Below, in pieces: positions 7,467 to 15,813 of a DNA stretch of 64,000 nucleotides; within the stretch, counting starts at the first letter, position 1; each line of letters begins with the position of its first letter. A program made the position numbers and the translations under genes. Source of the DNA: Natrarchaeobaculum aegyptiacum (GTDB lineage Archaea; Halobacteriota; Halobacteria; Halobacteriales; Natrialbaceae); contig NZ_CP019893.1 of assembly GCF_002156705.1 (NCBI RefSeq), positions 2,852,001 through 2,916,000 on the forward strand. Reading direction: 5' to 3'. Under the pieces are notes generated by a model, which worked only from the letters and a program-made list of their open reading frames with translations, was not told the DNA's origin and did no database searches.

Positions 7467-8087
7467 ATGTCATCGTCTGATTCCAGAGCAACCAAGGTAG
7501 AGCGAGTTGCTGAAAAATATAATCTAAATTCGATAGGACAGGATTTAGCTGAGCAGTGGACTCGGGACAAAAATAGAAAGAGTCTCAGGGATCTTGAGGA
7601 TTATTTCAACAAGAAGGTCCTTCAAGCTTCGTTAGAAACTGTCGATTATGAAGTGCTCGATGGTGAGTTGGATAATCTTTTCCGATTGCTAACAGGCGAT
7701 GTGAGTAGCGGTACCCGAGTATCAGTTGAACGAAAGCTCGAGAAGGAAGGTGTTGACGTCGAGGGGTTACGAAAAGACTTCGTCACCTATCAGGCGATCA
7801 GAACCCATCTGATGTCAACCGAGAACGTAGAATACGAACGGGATACTCGGAATCAAGTCGAGAAGACTCGTGAACGGTTAAACCGCCTACAGGGTCGGAC
7901 GAAAACTGTATCTGAAACGGAACTGGATCAATTACGGAACAGTGGCAATGTAGAGATTGGTGATTTTTCAGTATTTGTAGAATCCTACGTCTACTGTGAC
8001 GACTGCAAAACCAGGATCTCCATTAACGATTTTCTGTCGCAAAAGTCCTGCGAATGCGATACCGACGATTTGATGTCCCAGTCATAA
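7467..8087 (+). CDS. rdfA: RdfA-family (rod-determining factor A) protein, island copy
   Basis: The protein (206 aa from the second ATG, chosen because family members begin near MSSSDSRATKVERV) matches the haloarchaeal RdfA pattern. It has an N-terminal E-x-YNL-x-x-x-G segment, a YFN-x-x-(V/L)L-x-A helix, the LLTGDVSSGTR loop, a V-D-x-x-x-L-x-x-DFV-x-YQAIRTHL segment and a C-terminal zinc-knuckle-like end (YCDDC then CECD). RdfA is known as a factor required for rod shape in Haloferax. A second, more GC-rich paralogue is at 51474-52106. This copy has a lower-GC coding style like the surrounding island, which suggests transfer. Confidence 0.75.
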   Translation: MSSSDSRATKVERVAEKYNLNSIGQDLAEQWTRDKNRKSLRDLEDYFNKKVLQASLETVDYEVLDGELDNLFRLLTGDVSSGTRVSVERKLEKEGVDVEGLRKDFVTYQAIRTHLMSTENVEYERDTRNQVEKTRERLNRLQGRTKTVSETELDQLRNSGNVEIGDFSVFVESYVYCDDCKTRISINDFLSQKSCECDTDDLMSQS

Positions 8088-8984
8088 CAACACTAAATCT
8101 GTGATGACCTGACTTCGTTTACTCTCTGTAAATACACATGGGCGTGACTGCTTTCTCGGTGGAATGTCACTGCTGAGAGCTGTTTCACTCCACTCACTGC
8201 TCCACCGAATCACTAAACCGAGGCGACGTACTGTGAAGAATTCTGTCGTTTAAGCCGTCACGTTATAATGACCGTGACTGTACTCCCGGAGAATCGGACG
8301 GTGACGAACCGATTTACCGGACTCAGGAGGACAGCAAGACACTATACCCCCACGTTGTATGCTAATTTAGCAAGGCCATCTCTGTTCGTCACTACAAAAC
8401 ACCATATTTGACCACTATTTTCTAATTTAATGATTTGTGTCGATCCTAGCCCCTCTCTAGGTGCGCTAATGTTTTACTTTTGGTGAAAAGTCTTTAGACA
8501 CGGCGATGTGGGGCTGTTAATAGCATTTCAGGGATTTTATTACTGAAAACCGATTGTCTCGTGCTTCAGTTGACTACCGGGTATGAGCGTGCAGTGTTGA
8601 ATCAGGATAATTGTCTGCTCCCAAGGATAACGGGATTAGGTTACAGCGAATAGCCCTTGAAAATCGGATTGTGGGCCCCCGCACCGCTACTCTTCAGCGA
8701 GACATGGTAGGATGGAGGCCCACCATGACGCAAAGTGCAGTGCTGGCGGGAGTCTGCGAAACCATGATCTTATTGTCCAAGCCGTGTTTAGTCCCCCGCC
8801 GTGTGAGTTATAGACTGGTAGGGGAATAAACGTTCTGGGTAAACGAAACGACCGATACCGACAAACTTCATCTATAATTCATTTAAACACCCAAAAGTTG
8901 GTTTTGCAGGTCACAGGTAGGGCAGGTTCACTGGACGCTGGCGAATCCCACACCTATTTGATGATTCATCGACTTTCAGTAGGT
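8088..8984. other. Intergenic region, about 0.9 kb, no supported gene
   Basis: The stretch is relatively A+T-rich with many stops in all frames. A 72-codon frame near 8611 has no haloarchaeal composition or recognisable motif. Apart from the promoter region that must precede the hydratase gene I see no gene, tRNA or clear repeat. Confidence 0.5.
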
Positions 8985-9764
8985 ATGTCACTCGAGGACG
9001 ACACCCGAGATCGACTCGCTGATTCACTGTACGACGCGTTGCAGACGGGCGAGCCGATCGACCGACTCTCGGACGCTCACGACCTGACCATCGAGGATGC
9101 CTACGCGGTACAGTCTGCGTTCGTCGACCGCCGTATCGCCGACGGCGCGACCGTCGAGGGACACAAGATCGGGCTCACGAGCGATGGTATCCAGGAGCAA
9201 CTGGGCGTCTCAGAACCCGACTTCGGGCGTCTCCTCGATACGATGTACGTCGACGGACGTTCGATCCCCGCCGCCGACCTCATCGCCCCGCGCGTCGAAC
9301 CCGAGATCGGGTTCGTCCTCGCGGACGACCTCGAGCCGCCGGTCACCGCCTTCGACGTGCTGTCGGCGACCGAATTCGTGCTGCCCGTGCTCGAGGTCAT
9401 CGACAGCCGAATCCGCGACTGGGACATCGGAATCGAGGATACGATCGCCGACAACGCCTCCTCGGCACTGTACCTCACCGGCGAGACGCGCTGTGACCCC
9501 GACGGACTCGACCTCTCGCTCGAGGGCGTGAAACTGTACCGCAACGGCGACCTGGCGGCCTCTGGCGTCGGAGCGGCAGTACTCGAGAATCCTGCCAACG
9601 CCGTTGCCTGGCTCGCGAACACGCTCGAGGAGGTCGGTGGCTCGCTCGAGGCAGGTCACCTCGTACTCAGCGGTTCCCTGACCCCGGCGGTCGACGTGGA
9701 ACCGGGCGACTCGATCACGGCGGAGTTTACGTCGATCGGATCGCTCGTTGGGTACATCGACTGA
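8985..9764 (+). CDS. MhpD-family 2-oxopent-4-enoate hydratase / 4-oxalocrotonate decarboxylase
   Basis: The ATG at 8985 (MSLEDDTRDR) was preferred over an upstream frame extension because the family begins here; the product is 259 aa. The fumarylacetoacetase-like fold is shown by GHKIGLTS near residue 65, the acidic metal-binding segment RVEPEIGFVL near 105, and the C-terminal LSGSLTPAVDVEPGD segment. In meta-cleavage pathways this family supplies both the vinylpyruvate hydratase and the oxalocrotonate decarboxylase. A paralogue is convergent at 9880-10662, and the two probably divide these roles; sequence alone does not say which is which. Confidence 0.85.
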   Translation: MSLEDDTRDRLADSLYDALQTGEPIDRLSDAHDLTIEDAYAVQSAFVDRRIADGATVEGHKIGLTSDGIQEQLGVSEPDFGRLLDTMYVDGRSIPAADLIAPRVEPEIGFVLADDLEPPVTAFDVLSATEFVLPVLEVIDSRIRDWDIGIEDTIADNASSALYLTGETRCDPDGLDLSLEGVKLYRNGDLAASGVGAAVLENPANAVAWLANTLEEVGGSLEAGHLVLSGSLTPAVDVEPGDSITAEFTSIGSLVGYID

Positions 9765-9826
9765 CGTCATCCCGCTCGCTTATCGAGCAGGGAGTGCTAG
9801 TGCACGGCTGAGGGAACCAACAAAAG

Positions 9827-9848
9827 CCTCGGGCCACCGCGCCCGAGG
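9827..9848. terminator. Hairpin between the convergent MhpD-family genes
   Basis: CCTCGGG (9827-9833) pairs with CCCGAGG (9842-9848), flanked by AAAA on the left and TTGTTT on the right, so it can terminate transcription from either side. It lies exactly between two convergent genes. Confidence 0.55.
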
Positions 9849-9879
9849 TTGTTTACACCATGTAAGTGGTGGTTGCTCT

Positions 9880-10662
9880 TCACTCGGCGCGCAGTTCGAT
9901 ATCGCCGATCGAACCGAATTTGACGTGGTAGACGTCACCCGGTTCGATGTCGATGGCCGCGTTGATGCCGCCGGTCATGACCAGCTCGCCGGCCTCGAGC
10001 CGGTCGTCACGGTCCTCGAGTCGGTTCGCCAGCCAGGCGACGGCCCGTGCGGGGTGGCCCATGATGTCGGCCCCGACGCCGGTCTCTTCGACCTCGCCGT
10101 TGACCGAGATGACGACGCTCTCCATCGCCAGGTCGACGTCGGTCACGTCGCGCAGGGATTCACCGACGAAGACGCGACCGGCGGAGGTCTGATCGGCGAT
10201 GACGTCCTGTGCGGAGGGAATCGTCCAGCCCTGGAACCGGCTCTCGAGGATTTCGACGACCGGGACGACGGCGCGGGTCGCCGCGAGGACGTCCGTCGGC
10301 GAGACCGGCGGCTCGAGGTCTTCGCCGAGGATGAGACCGATTTCGGCCTCGAGTCGGGGGGCGATCAGCTCCTCGGTCGGAATCATCGGCCCCTCGAGGA
10401 CCGTGTCGTCGGGGACGTAGCCGAAGATCGGTTCGTCGATGCCGAGCTGTTCTTGCTTGGCCTCGCTGACGAGACCGAGTTTGTGGCCGGCGATCGCGCC
10501 GTCGTCGCCGAGGAGTCGATCGACGACGCCGGCCTGTACGTCGTAGGCATCGGCGGTGGTCAGTTCCTCCTCGTCAGATATCGGCGGCACGGGATCGGAG
10601 TTGACCTGTGCGTTGTACAGCGTTTCGGCGAATTCGTCCAGTGTATCCTCTGGGAGGCTCAT
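9880..10662 (-). CDS. MhpD-family 4-oxalocrotonate decarboxylase / oxopentenoate hydratase
   Basis: The 260-aa product from the ATG at 10662 (MSLPEDTLDE) is homologous to the gene at 8985. It has GHKLGLVS, the acidic RLEAEIGLIL motif and MTGGINAAIDIEPGDVYHV near the C-terminus. Known meta-pathway decarboxylase and hydratase form a complex, and both are paralogues of this family. Together with the aldolase and acetaldehyde dehydrogenase at 12.2-14.2 kb it would turn 4-oxalocrotonate into pyruvate and acetyl-CoA. Assignment between decarboxylase and hydratase is open. Confidence 0.85.
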   Translation of the reverse strand: MSLPEDTLDEFAETLYNAQVNSDPVPPISDEEELTTADAYDVQAGVVDRLLGDDGAIAGHKLGLVSEAKQEQLGIDEPIFGYVPDDTVLEGPMIPTEELIAPRLEAEIGLILGEDLEPPVSPTDVLAATRAVVPVVEILESRFQGWTIPSAQDVIADQTSAGRVFVGESLRDVTDVDLAMESVVISVNGEVEETGVGADIMGHPARAVAWLANRLEDRDDRLEAGELVMTGGINAAIDIEPGDVYHVKFGSIGDIELRAE

Positions 10663-11160
10663 CCGTGTCCCGTGATTGGTGAGCACTCATATAATGCTAC
10701 CGTCTTCCACGGGTTAAATCGTCGCACGCTAGCCGCCAGATATAGTAGCCGCTGAACGTCAGTGCACCCGATCGCCCGACAGCTGTGCGATCGGTGTGTA
10801 GTCCGTTTCAGTTGTTACTATAGCACCGGCCCAGCGCCGTGCCGTGTGGCACAGAAGGGGTGTGGTCCGAGAACTTGGCCCGAACGGTGCGGCGTGTTGG
10901 AAGCGGAGACGAACGGGACGTCGCACGCGGGTGAGGAGCTGCTACACTATCCCACACATGCGAATTGATAGCGAGGAGTGGCTCACCAACGCGGAAACTC
11001 ACTCAAGCAGATGGAGCAGGTTGTCGGTGTGAATCCCTTCGTGAGTGCCGTCGTCAACGTCCATCACTTCGACAGTGAGGATGTCCTTATCGATGCTGGT
11101 TCAATCGCGACAAGGTCCGAACCGATTGTCCGTCACGTAGACGAGCCATTGAATAAGAAA
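10663..11160. other. Intergenic / decayed region
   Basis: No frame here shows haloarchaeal coding character. The right part leads into a decayed universal-stress-protein gene. A promoter for the minus-strand MhpD gene should lie near 10670-10710. I see no RNA gene. Confidence 0.4.
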
Positions 11161-11450
11161 TCGTAGGCGACATCATAGTCGTTCATCTCGTTGCCAAGGT
11201 CGAAGACCGTATGGACGACTACTTTTACTACGACGACGTCGCGGACGCAGAACGAAGTGCCGATTAGATCGTGGGTGAGACCGTTGATGATGAGTTCTCC
11301 GTAGAGGTAGCCGGTACACTTGGCGATCCGACTGAGGATGCCTCGAGGTCGCCGAGGATCACAACGCCGACTACGTCCTGATTAGCGGGCAAAAGTGGAT
11401 GCCGATCGGCTAAACGCTACTTGACAGCGTAACCCAGTCGGAAAACTGCT
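11161..11450 (+). pseudogene. Decayed UspA-family gene
   Basis: Translating across frames gives the order expected of a UspA protein: DIIVVHLVAKVEDRMDDYFY, then after a stop IVGETVDDEFSVEVAGTLGD followed by PTED, then after a frame change NADYVLISGQKWMPIG and, after another stop, TLLDSVTQS. Intact haloarchaeal UspA proteins end in an ISGRKR-x-P-x-GKA-x-x-GSVTQS pattern. At least two stops and one frameshift are present, so the gene is dead. Confidence 0.55.
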
Positions 11451-11557
11451 CGTAGGGTCGATAAGTTGTGGAGGTGACAGAATCCGGCTGAAGGAACAAC
11501 CCGCGTTCACAGCGTGGAACCCAGGAGATTTATTGTATGCTGTGAAAATCGCTCAGT

Positions 11558-11932
11558 ATGAACGTACTCCACACCGCTATCTGGGTATCGGACATCGAGG
11601 ACACGCTCGAGTTCTACGTCGACACGCTCGGCCTCGAGAAGACCAACGAGTTCGTGAGTGGCGACGGTGCAACCAACGTCTACGTCGCCGGCGACGACGA
11701 CGCCGAGTTACAGTTCAAGTACGACCCCGACCGCGAGGTTCCCGAACCGGCCGGCATCGACCACATCGCGCTGACGGTCGACGACACCGACGCGATGGTC
11801 GAACGCCTCGTCGAGGAGACCGACTGCACCCTCGAGCGCGGGCCCCTCGACTCGGAAGGAGCCAGCGCCCGCGTCGCGTTCCTTGAGGGCCCCGACGGGT
11901 ACGGGCTCGAACTCGTCGAACCGTTCGAGTGA
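11558..11932 (+). CDS. VOC-superfamily (glyoxalase-like) protein
   Basis: The 124-aa product has one complete vicinal-oxygen-chelate fold: MNVLHTAIWVSDIEDTLEFY at the start, GIDHIALTVDD in the middle, and GPDGYGLELVEPF at the end. H5, the middle histidine and the terminal glutamate are candidate metal ligands. Such proteins include glyoxalase I, dioxygenases and epimerases. Its position next to the lower meta-cleavage genes is suggestive, but its substrate cannot be assigned. Start and length fit the family. Confidence 0.8.
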   Translation: MNVLHTAIWVSDIEDTLEFYVDTLGLEKTNEFVSGDGATNVYVAGDDDAELQFKYDPDREVPEPAGIDHIALTVDDTDAMVERLVEETDCTLERGPLDSEGASARVAFLEGPDGYGLELVEPFE

Positions 11933-12217
11933 GTACACACCGAGTTCTTCGTCTCCAGTGCCCGGCTCGAGTCCCGTCTCTCGAGCTGGTCGATTAGAGC
12001 CTGCAGACGTGGCTGAAAGCACTCTCCAGCGAGCCGAGTCGTGAGACGGAACAGGGCGACCGAGCAGGGCGAGCGCGAGGTCGGGTGAGCCGAACCGAGA
12101 GGTGACTCGACACGAGTGTGGCACGCGAGAGAAGTGCGAGTGGAATCCGGCGTCGGGATTTCGGGAGTGTAGTCCGGAGTGGTAGTGTCAGGAATGCTGT
12201 GGTCCGATTGTCGTCGA

Positions 12218-13261
12218 TCAGTCGTCGGCTTCCGAGTCGGCGGTCGCGGCCTCGTCCTCGGCCATCCGGGCGGCGACGTCGGTGATCATGTCTTCCTGCC
12301 CGCCGACGACGCCCATCTCGCCGAGTTCGACCAGGATCTCGCGCGGGTCGAGGTCGAACTGCTCGCCGACCCGGCGGGTGTGACGCAGGAACGACGAGTA
12401 GACGCCGGCGTAGCCGAGCACGAGCGAATCGTTGTCGAGTTCGGGCATGGTGTCCTCGGTCAACATCGGCAGGAGGACGTCTTCAGCGGCGTCCATCACG
12501 CCGAAGAAATCGGGCGAGACGTCGTAGCCGGCCTTCTCGAGGACGCCGACGAGCACTTCCATCTGGGCGTTGCCGGAGCCGGCACCCAGTCCGCGCAGAC
12601 AGCCGTCGACGGTCGTCGCGCCGGCCTCGATGCCCGCGAGGGTGTTGCCGATGCCCAGACCGAGGTTGTTGTGGGCGTGGAAGCCGACGTCGATCGAGAG
12701 CTCTTCCGACAGGAGGCCCACGCGCTCGCGAACGTCCTGTGGGAGCATCGCACCCGCCGAGTCCATGACGTAGACGGCCTCTGCGCCGTAGTCTTCCATG
12801 AGCTTCGCCTGCTCTAAGACGGTCTCCGGCGAGGCCATGTGCGAGAGCATCAGCAGGCCGTTGGCCTCGAGGCCGCGTTCTTCGACGAACTCGAAGTGTT
12901 CGGCGGAGACGTCGGCCTCGGTGACGTGGGTGGCGATGCGGCACATGTCGGCACCCTTCTCGACGGCGAGGTCGAGTTCCTCGACGGTGCCGATGCCGGG
13001 CAACAGGAGCACGGAGAGTCTGGTGTCGGTGAGTTCCGGGACGACGGCGTCGAGGTACGCCTCGGTGTCGGCGGCGGCGAAGCCGTAGTTGATCGAGGAA
13101 CCGCCCATGCCGTCGCCGTGGGAGACTTCGACGACGTCCATGTTCGCCTCGTCGAGCGCGCTGGCGACGTCGGCCATCTGTTCGGGGGTGAACTGGTGGT
13201 CGACGGCATGCATGCCGTCGCGCAGGGTCATGTCGATCAGGCGCACATCGCTGTCAGTCAT
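12218..13261 (-). CDS. dmpG: 4-hydroxy-2-oxovalerate aldolase (DmpG/MhpE)
   Basis: The enzyme cleaves 4-hydroxy-2-oxovalerate into pyruvate and acetaldehyde. The 347-aa product has the TIM-barrel HMGL-like domain with DMTLRDGMHA near the N-terminus (arginine and metal-binding aspartate), HGDGMGGSS, YVMDSAGAM and the metal-binding FHAHNNLGLGIGN segment, plus the C-terminal communication domain that contacts the dehydrogenase. The ATG at 13261 is chosen over a GTG nine bases earlier because GGAGGTGA sits 5 nt before it. It overlaps the end of the upstream acetaldehyde dehydrogenase gene, matching the known channelled DmpFG complex. Confidence 0.95.
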   Translation of the reverse strand: MTDSDVRLIDMTLRDGMHAVDHQFTPEQMADVASALDEANMDVVEVSHGDGMGGSSINYGFAAADTEAYLDAVVPELTDTRLSVLLLPGIGTVEELDLAVEKGADMCRIATHVTEADVSAEHFEFVEERGLEANGLLMLSHMASPETVLEQAKLMEDYGAEAVYVMDSAGAMLPQDVRERVGLLSEELSIDVGFHAHNNLGLGIGNTLAGIEAGATTVDGCLRGLGAGSGNAQMEVLVGVLEKAGYDVSPDFFGVMDAAEDVLLPMLTEDTMPELDNDSLVLGYAGVYSSFLRHTRRVGEQFDLDPREILVELGEMGVVGGQEDMITDVAARMAEDEAATADSEADD

Positions 13262-14195
13262 CGCGCTCACCTCCGACGGGTGTGGCGGTGAGCCCGTGGG
13301 CCTCGACGCGCTCTGCGGCGCCCAGGGCGGCGCTGGTCATGATGTCCAGATTCCCTGCGTACGGCGGCAGGTGCTGGCCCTCGCCTTCGACCTCGAGCAT
13401 AGTCGTGATGACGATGGAGTCGCCCAGCTCGAACCCCACGTCGGATTCGTCCTTGACGACCGGCTCGAGGGTGACGTCGTAGCCGGGGACGTAGGTCTGG
13501 ATCTCGGCTTCCATCTCGGCGACGGAGTCACGAACCGCATCGACGTCCGTGGTGTCGGGGACTGTGGTGTAGACGGTGTTGCGCATCAGGATCGGTGGTT
13601 CGGCGGGGTTGAGGACGATGATCGCCTTGGCCTCGTCGGCGCCGCCGACCTGCTCGAGGCCGGCGGCGGTGGTCTGGGTGAACTCGTCGATGTTCTGGCG
13701 GGTGCCGGGGCCGGCGCTTTCGGAAGAGATGGTCGAGATCATCTCGGCGTACTCGACGTCGGCGACGCGGTCGACCGCGTGGACGAGCGGGATCGTCGCC
13801 TGGCCGCCGCAGGTGACCATGTTGATGTTGTCTTCGGTGCCGATCACGTCCTCGGCGTTGACCGCCGGGACGGTGTAGGGGCCGACCGCGGCGGGCGTGA
13901 GATCGATCGCGAACAGTCCGAGGTCCTCGTAGACCGGTGCCTGCTGTGCGTGGACACCTGCGGTCGTCGCCTCGAAGACGACGTCGAACTCGTCTGCGTG
14001 TTCACGGACGCTGTCGATACCCTCCGTGCCGACGTCGATACCTTCGTCGACGGCCGCCTGCAGGCCGTCTGATTCCTCGACGGGGAAGATCCCGATCATC
14101 CGCTGCAGGGTGATCGTCTCACTTCTATCGAGAATCTTATACATGAGGTCGGTCCCGATGTTGCCAGGACCCACTATCGCTGCATCAAGCGGCAT
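13254..14195 (-). CDS. dmpF: Acetaldehyde dehydrogenase, acylating (DmpF/MhpF)
   Basis: It oxidises the acetaldehyde released by DmpG to acetyl-CoA with NAD and CoA. From the ATG at 14195 the protein is 313 aa, begins with the Rossmann motif MPLDAAIVGPGNIGTDLMYK and carries the catalytic cysteine in NMVTCGGQATIPLVHA. The C-terminal region matches the dimerisation/aldolase-contact domain. It overlaps the aldolase gene by a few bases, so both are co-translated. Together they are the last two steps of the catechol meta-cleavage route. Confidence 0.95.
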   Translation of the reverse strand: MPLDAAIVGPGNIGTDLMYKILDRSETITLQRMIGIFPVEESDGLQAAVDEGIDVGTEGIDSVREHADEFDVVFEATTAGVHAQQAPVYEDLGLFAIDLTPAAVGPYTVPAVNAEDVIGTEDNINMVTCGGQATIPLVHAVDRVADVEYAEMISTISSESAGPGTRQNIDEFTQTTAAGLEQVGGADEAKAIIVLNPAEPPILMRNTVYTTVPDTTDVDAVRDSVAEMEAEIQTYVPGYDVTLEPVVKDESDVGFELGDSIVITTMLEVEGEGQHLPPYAGNLDIMTSAALGAAERVEAHGLTATPVGGERDD

Positions 14196-14416
14196 ACGGC
14201 CAACTAATCGGCGCACCACTATTTAACACTGTTGGAGAGAGTTGTATGGAATGACAGCGCTGACTTCGTTCCACATGATCAAGGACGAACCTAACCAAAA
14301 CGGCTAGATAGAGCAACAGATGCAGTACACTCAAACATCACCCAGTTCGGGGTGGACTGCCATCTGTAGACCCCCATACAGGTTTAATCAATCAAAACGA
14401 ACTACTGGGAGATTTA

Positions 14417-14665
14417 TCATAGCGCGCCGGCAAGAGCCCTTGTAATCACCCACCCTATAAAGACGCCCCAGATGGCGAGGATCCCACCTAAGACACTCGG
14501 TACGGGTATCGGAAGATCGAACCACGTAAAGATGACTCCTATGATCAAACCGACGATAAATGCCTGAATCGCGTCCATACCGAGCGTAAACGCCTCTACG
14601 ATCTCAGTTATCGCCCCCGGGAACAGCAACGCTTCTAGACTGAAGGCGGCTAAAATGGGTTCCAT
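14417..14665 (-). CDS. XapX-domain small membrane protein
   Basis: The product (82 aa from the ATG at 14665; GGAGG lies 10 nt upstream) is hydrophobic with two or three membrane segments. It contains the XapX signature FDLPIPVPSVLGGILAIWGV followed by a FIGW motif. XapX proteins are small membrane proteins of unknown function often next to xanthine or other metabolite genes. It directly follows a second XapX gene carrying an amber codon (14671-14907), and the two probably formed a pair. Confidence 0.75.
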   Translation of the reverse strand: MEPILAAFSLEALLFPGAITEIVEAFTLGMDAIQAFIVGLIIGVIFTWFDLPIPVPSVLGGILAIWGVFIGWVITRALAGAL

Positions 14666-14670
14666 ACTGA

Positions 14671-14907
14671 TCACCCCTCCTCCGGTGGCTTCCGGAATTT
14701 CACCTGATTTCGGTACACACCTACGATGATCATACCGATGAACACGCCGGTGATAGCCAGATTACCCCCGACGACGTTTGGAACCGGGATCGGAAGCTAC
14801 ATCGCGCCGAATATCGCCCCGATGACGAGTCCGAGGACGAGCGATCGCCACTCGGTCGTTCCCAGATGGATGTGCTGGATGTCGTCCGTGTTGGCTTTTT
14901 CACTCAT
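14671..14907 (-). pseudogene. XapX-domain gene with one in-frame TAG
   Basis: From the ATG at 14907 the frame reads MSEKANTDDIQHIHLGTTEW, a membrane helix (LVLGLVIGAIFGAM), then TAG, and resumes in the same frame with LPIPVPNVVGGNLAITGVFI and a charged tail. The stop falls at the residue before the conserved PIP motif; the rest of the gene is intact. Recent nonsense mutation is the simplest explanation. Readthrough cannot be excluded, but TAG is an ordinary terminator for other genes here. Confidence 0.7.
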
Positions 14908-15813
14908 TAGAACGCCCAGTAATGACTGTAATCGTGCTTAGAGCATATAAGTGTGGTGTTGCAAAGAACCCTATTATCTAACTACGGCAGTGAAACTGTG
15001 AGGGGTCTGTTAAGCTGATTCAGGATTTAAAAACGAGACTACAGCTTGAAGTAGAATCGATGGCTCGGTAGGCCACCATGCTTGCTGAAGACAAGGAGGA
15101 CGCACCCACTGTGGGCATACTTGCAGTAGAACGAACACAACTGGATCTCAGATTGCTTCCAAGAAAACCGTGTTCGTTCAAACAACCTAGTGGCGTCCCA
15201 AGCCTGAACTGATGGGTGAAACCGTTGTGTGGCCGGTTTCACCCATCAGTCGACGCTTGGGACGGCACTAGCCCAGAAGGATCTATACATCAGTTCACTT
15301 TCCGATCTTCCACCACTCTCAACGCGCTCAAACACGCTATCCGGGCGATCTCTGAGATCAGCTAATGTACGACGCACGAACCTATCGAATATAGCGGTTC
15401 ACTGAGCTGTACAACCCGAATTTGGGAGTCCCTCCCCATTGGGAATCGATGTGGTACCACTGCTGGGTACGTCAATAGTAGCTTGCAGCGATCTCTATTG
15501 TGGCTCGTCGGTCTACACCATTTCCAGAATGGCGCTCAACTAACACTATGGCTCACACCGAAGCAGTGCCAGCAGGTCTAAACAGAGTGGGGGACGATCG
15601 ATTCGGTCCAAGAAACCGTCAACACTACGTGATCGACGACGTGAAGAGGCTCATAACCGGCATCGTTGCACTGGCTGGGAACCACGGGTGGATTCTGTTC
15701 CGCGTCCAAAGTTCAATTGCAATCGAGGAAAGGACAATGACGGGGCTTTCGAACCTAAATTTAACCGGGATATAGTGCTCCTCTCCCGATCAGAAATACG
15801 TGAATCCGGGTTT
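14908..15813. other. Intergenic region, about 0.9 kb, containing a palindromic element
   Basis: No supported gene is visible. The main structure is the 85-bp palindromic element at 15187-15271. The frame around 15500-15775 has no recognisable motif and poor haloarchaeal composition. Confidence 0.5.
15187..15271. repeat. 85-bp palindromic element, copy A
   Basis: Outer arms CTAGTGGCGTCCCAAGC (15187-15203) and the complement of 15255-15271 pair at 16 of 17 positions. After a small asymmetric stretch (CTGAA against TCGAC), a 16-bp inner stem ACTGATGGGTGAAACC pairs perfectly, with an 11-nt loop. Copy B at 38796-38883 has the same outer arms and junction sequences but an unrelated inner stem that is also self-complementary. 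Confidence 0.8.

Noticed and set aside
8611-8829. 72-codon frame in the spacer before the hydratase gene
   Set aside because: Non-acidic composition, no motif, no ribosome site or promoter; treated as noncoding.
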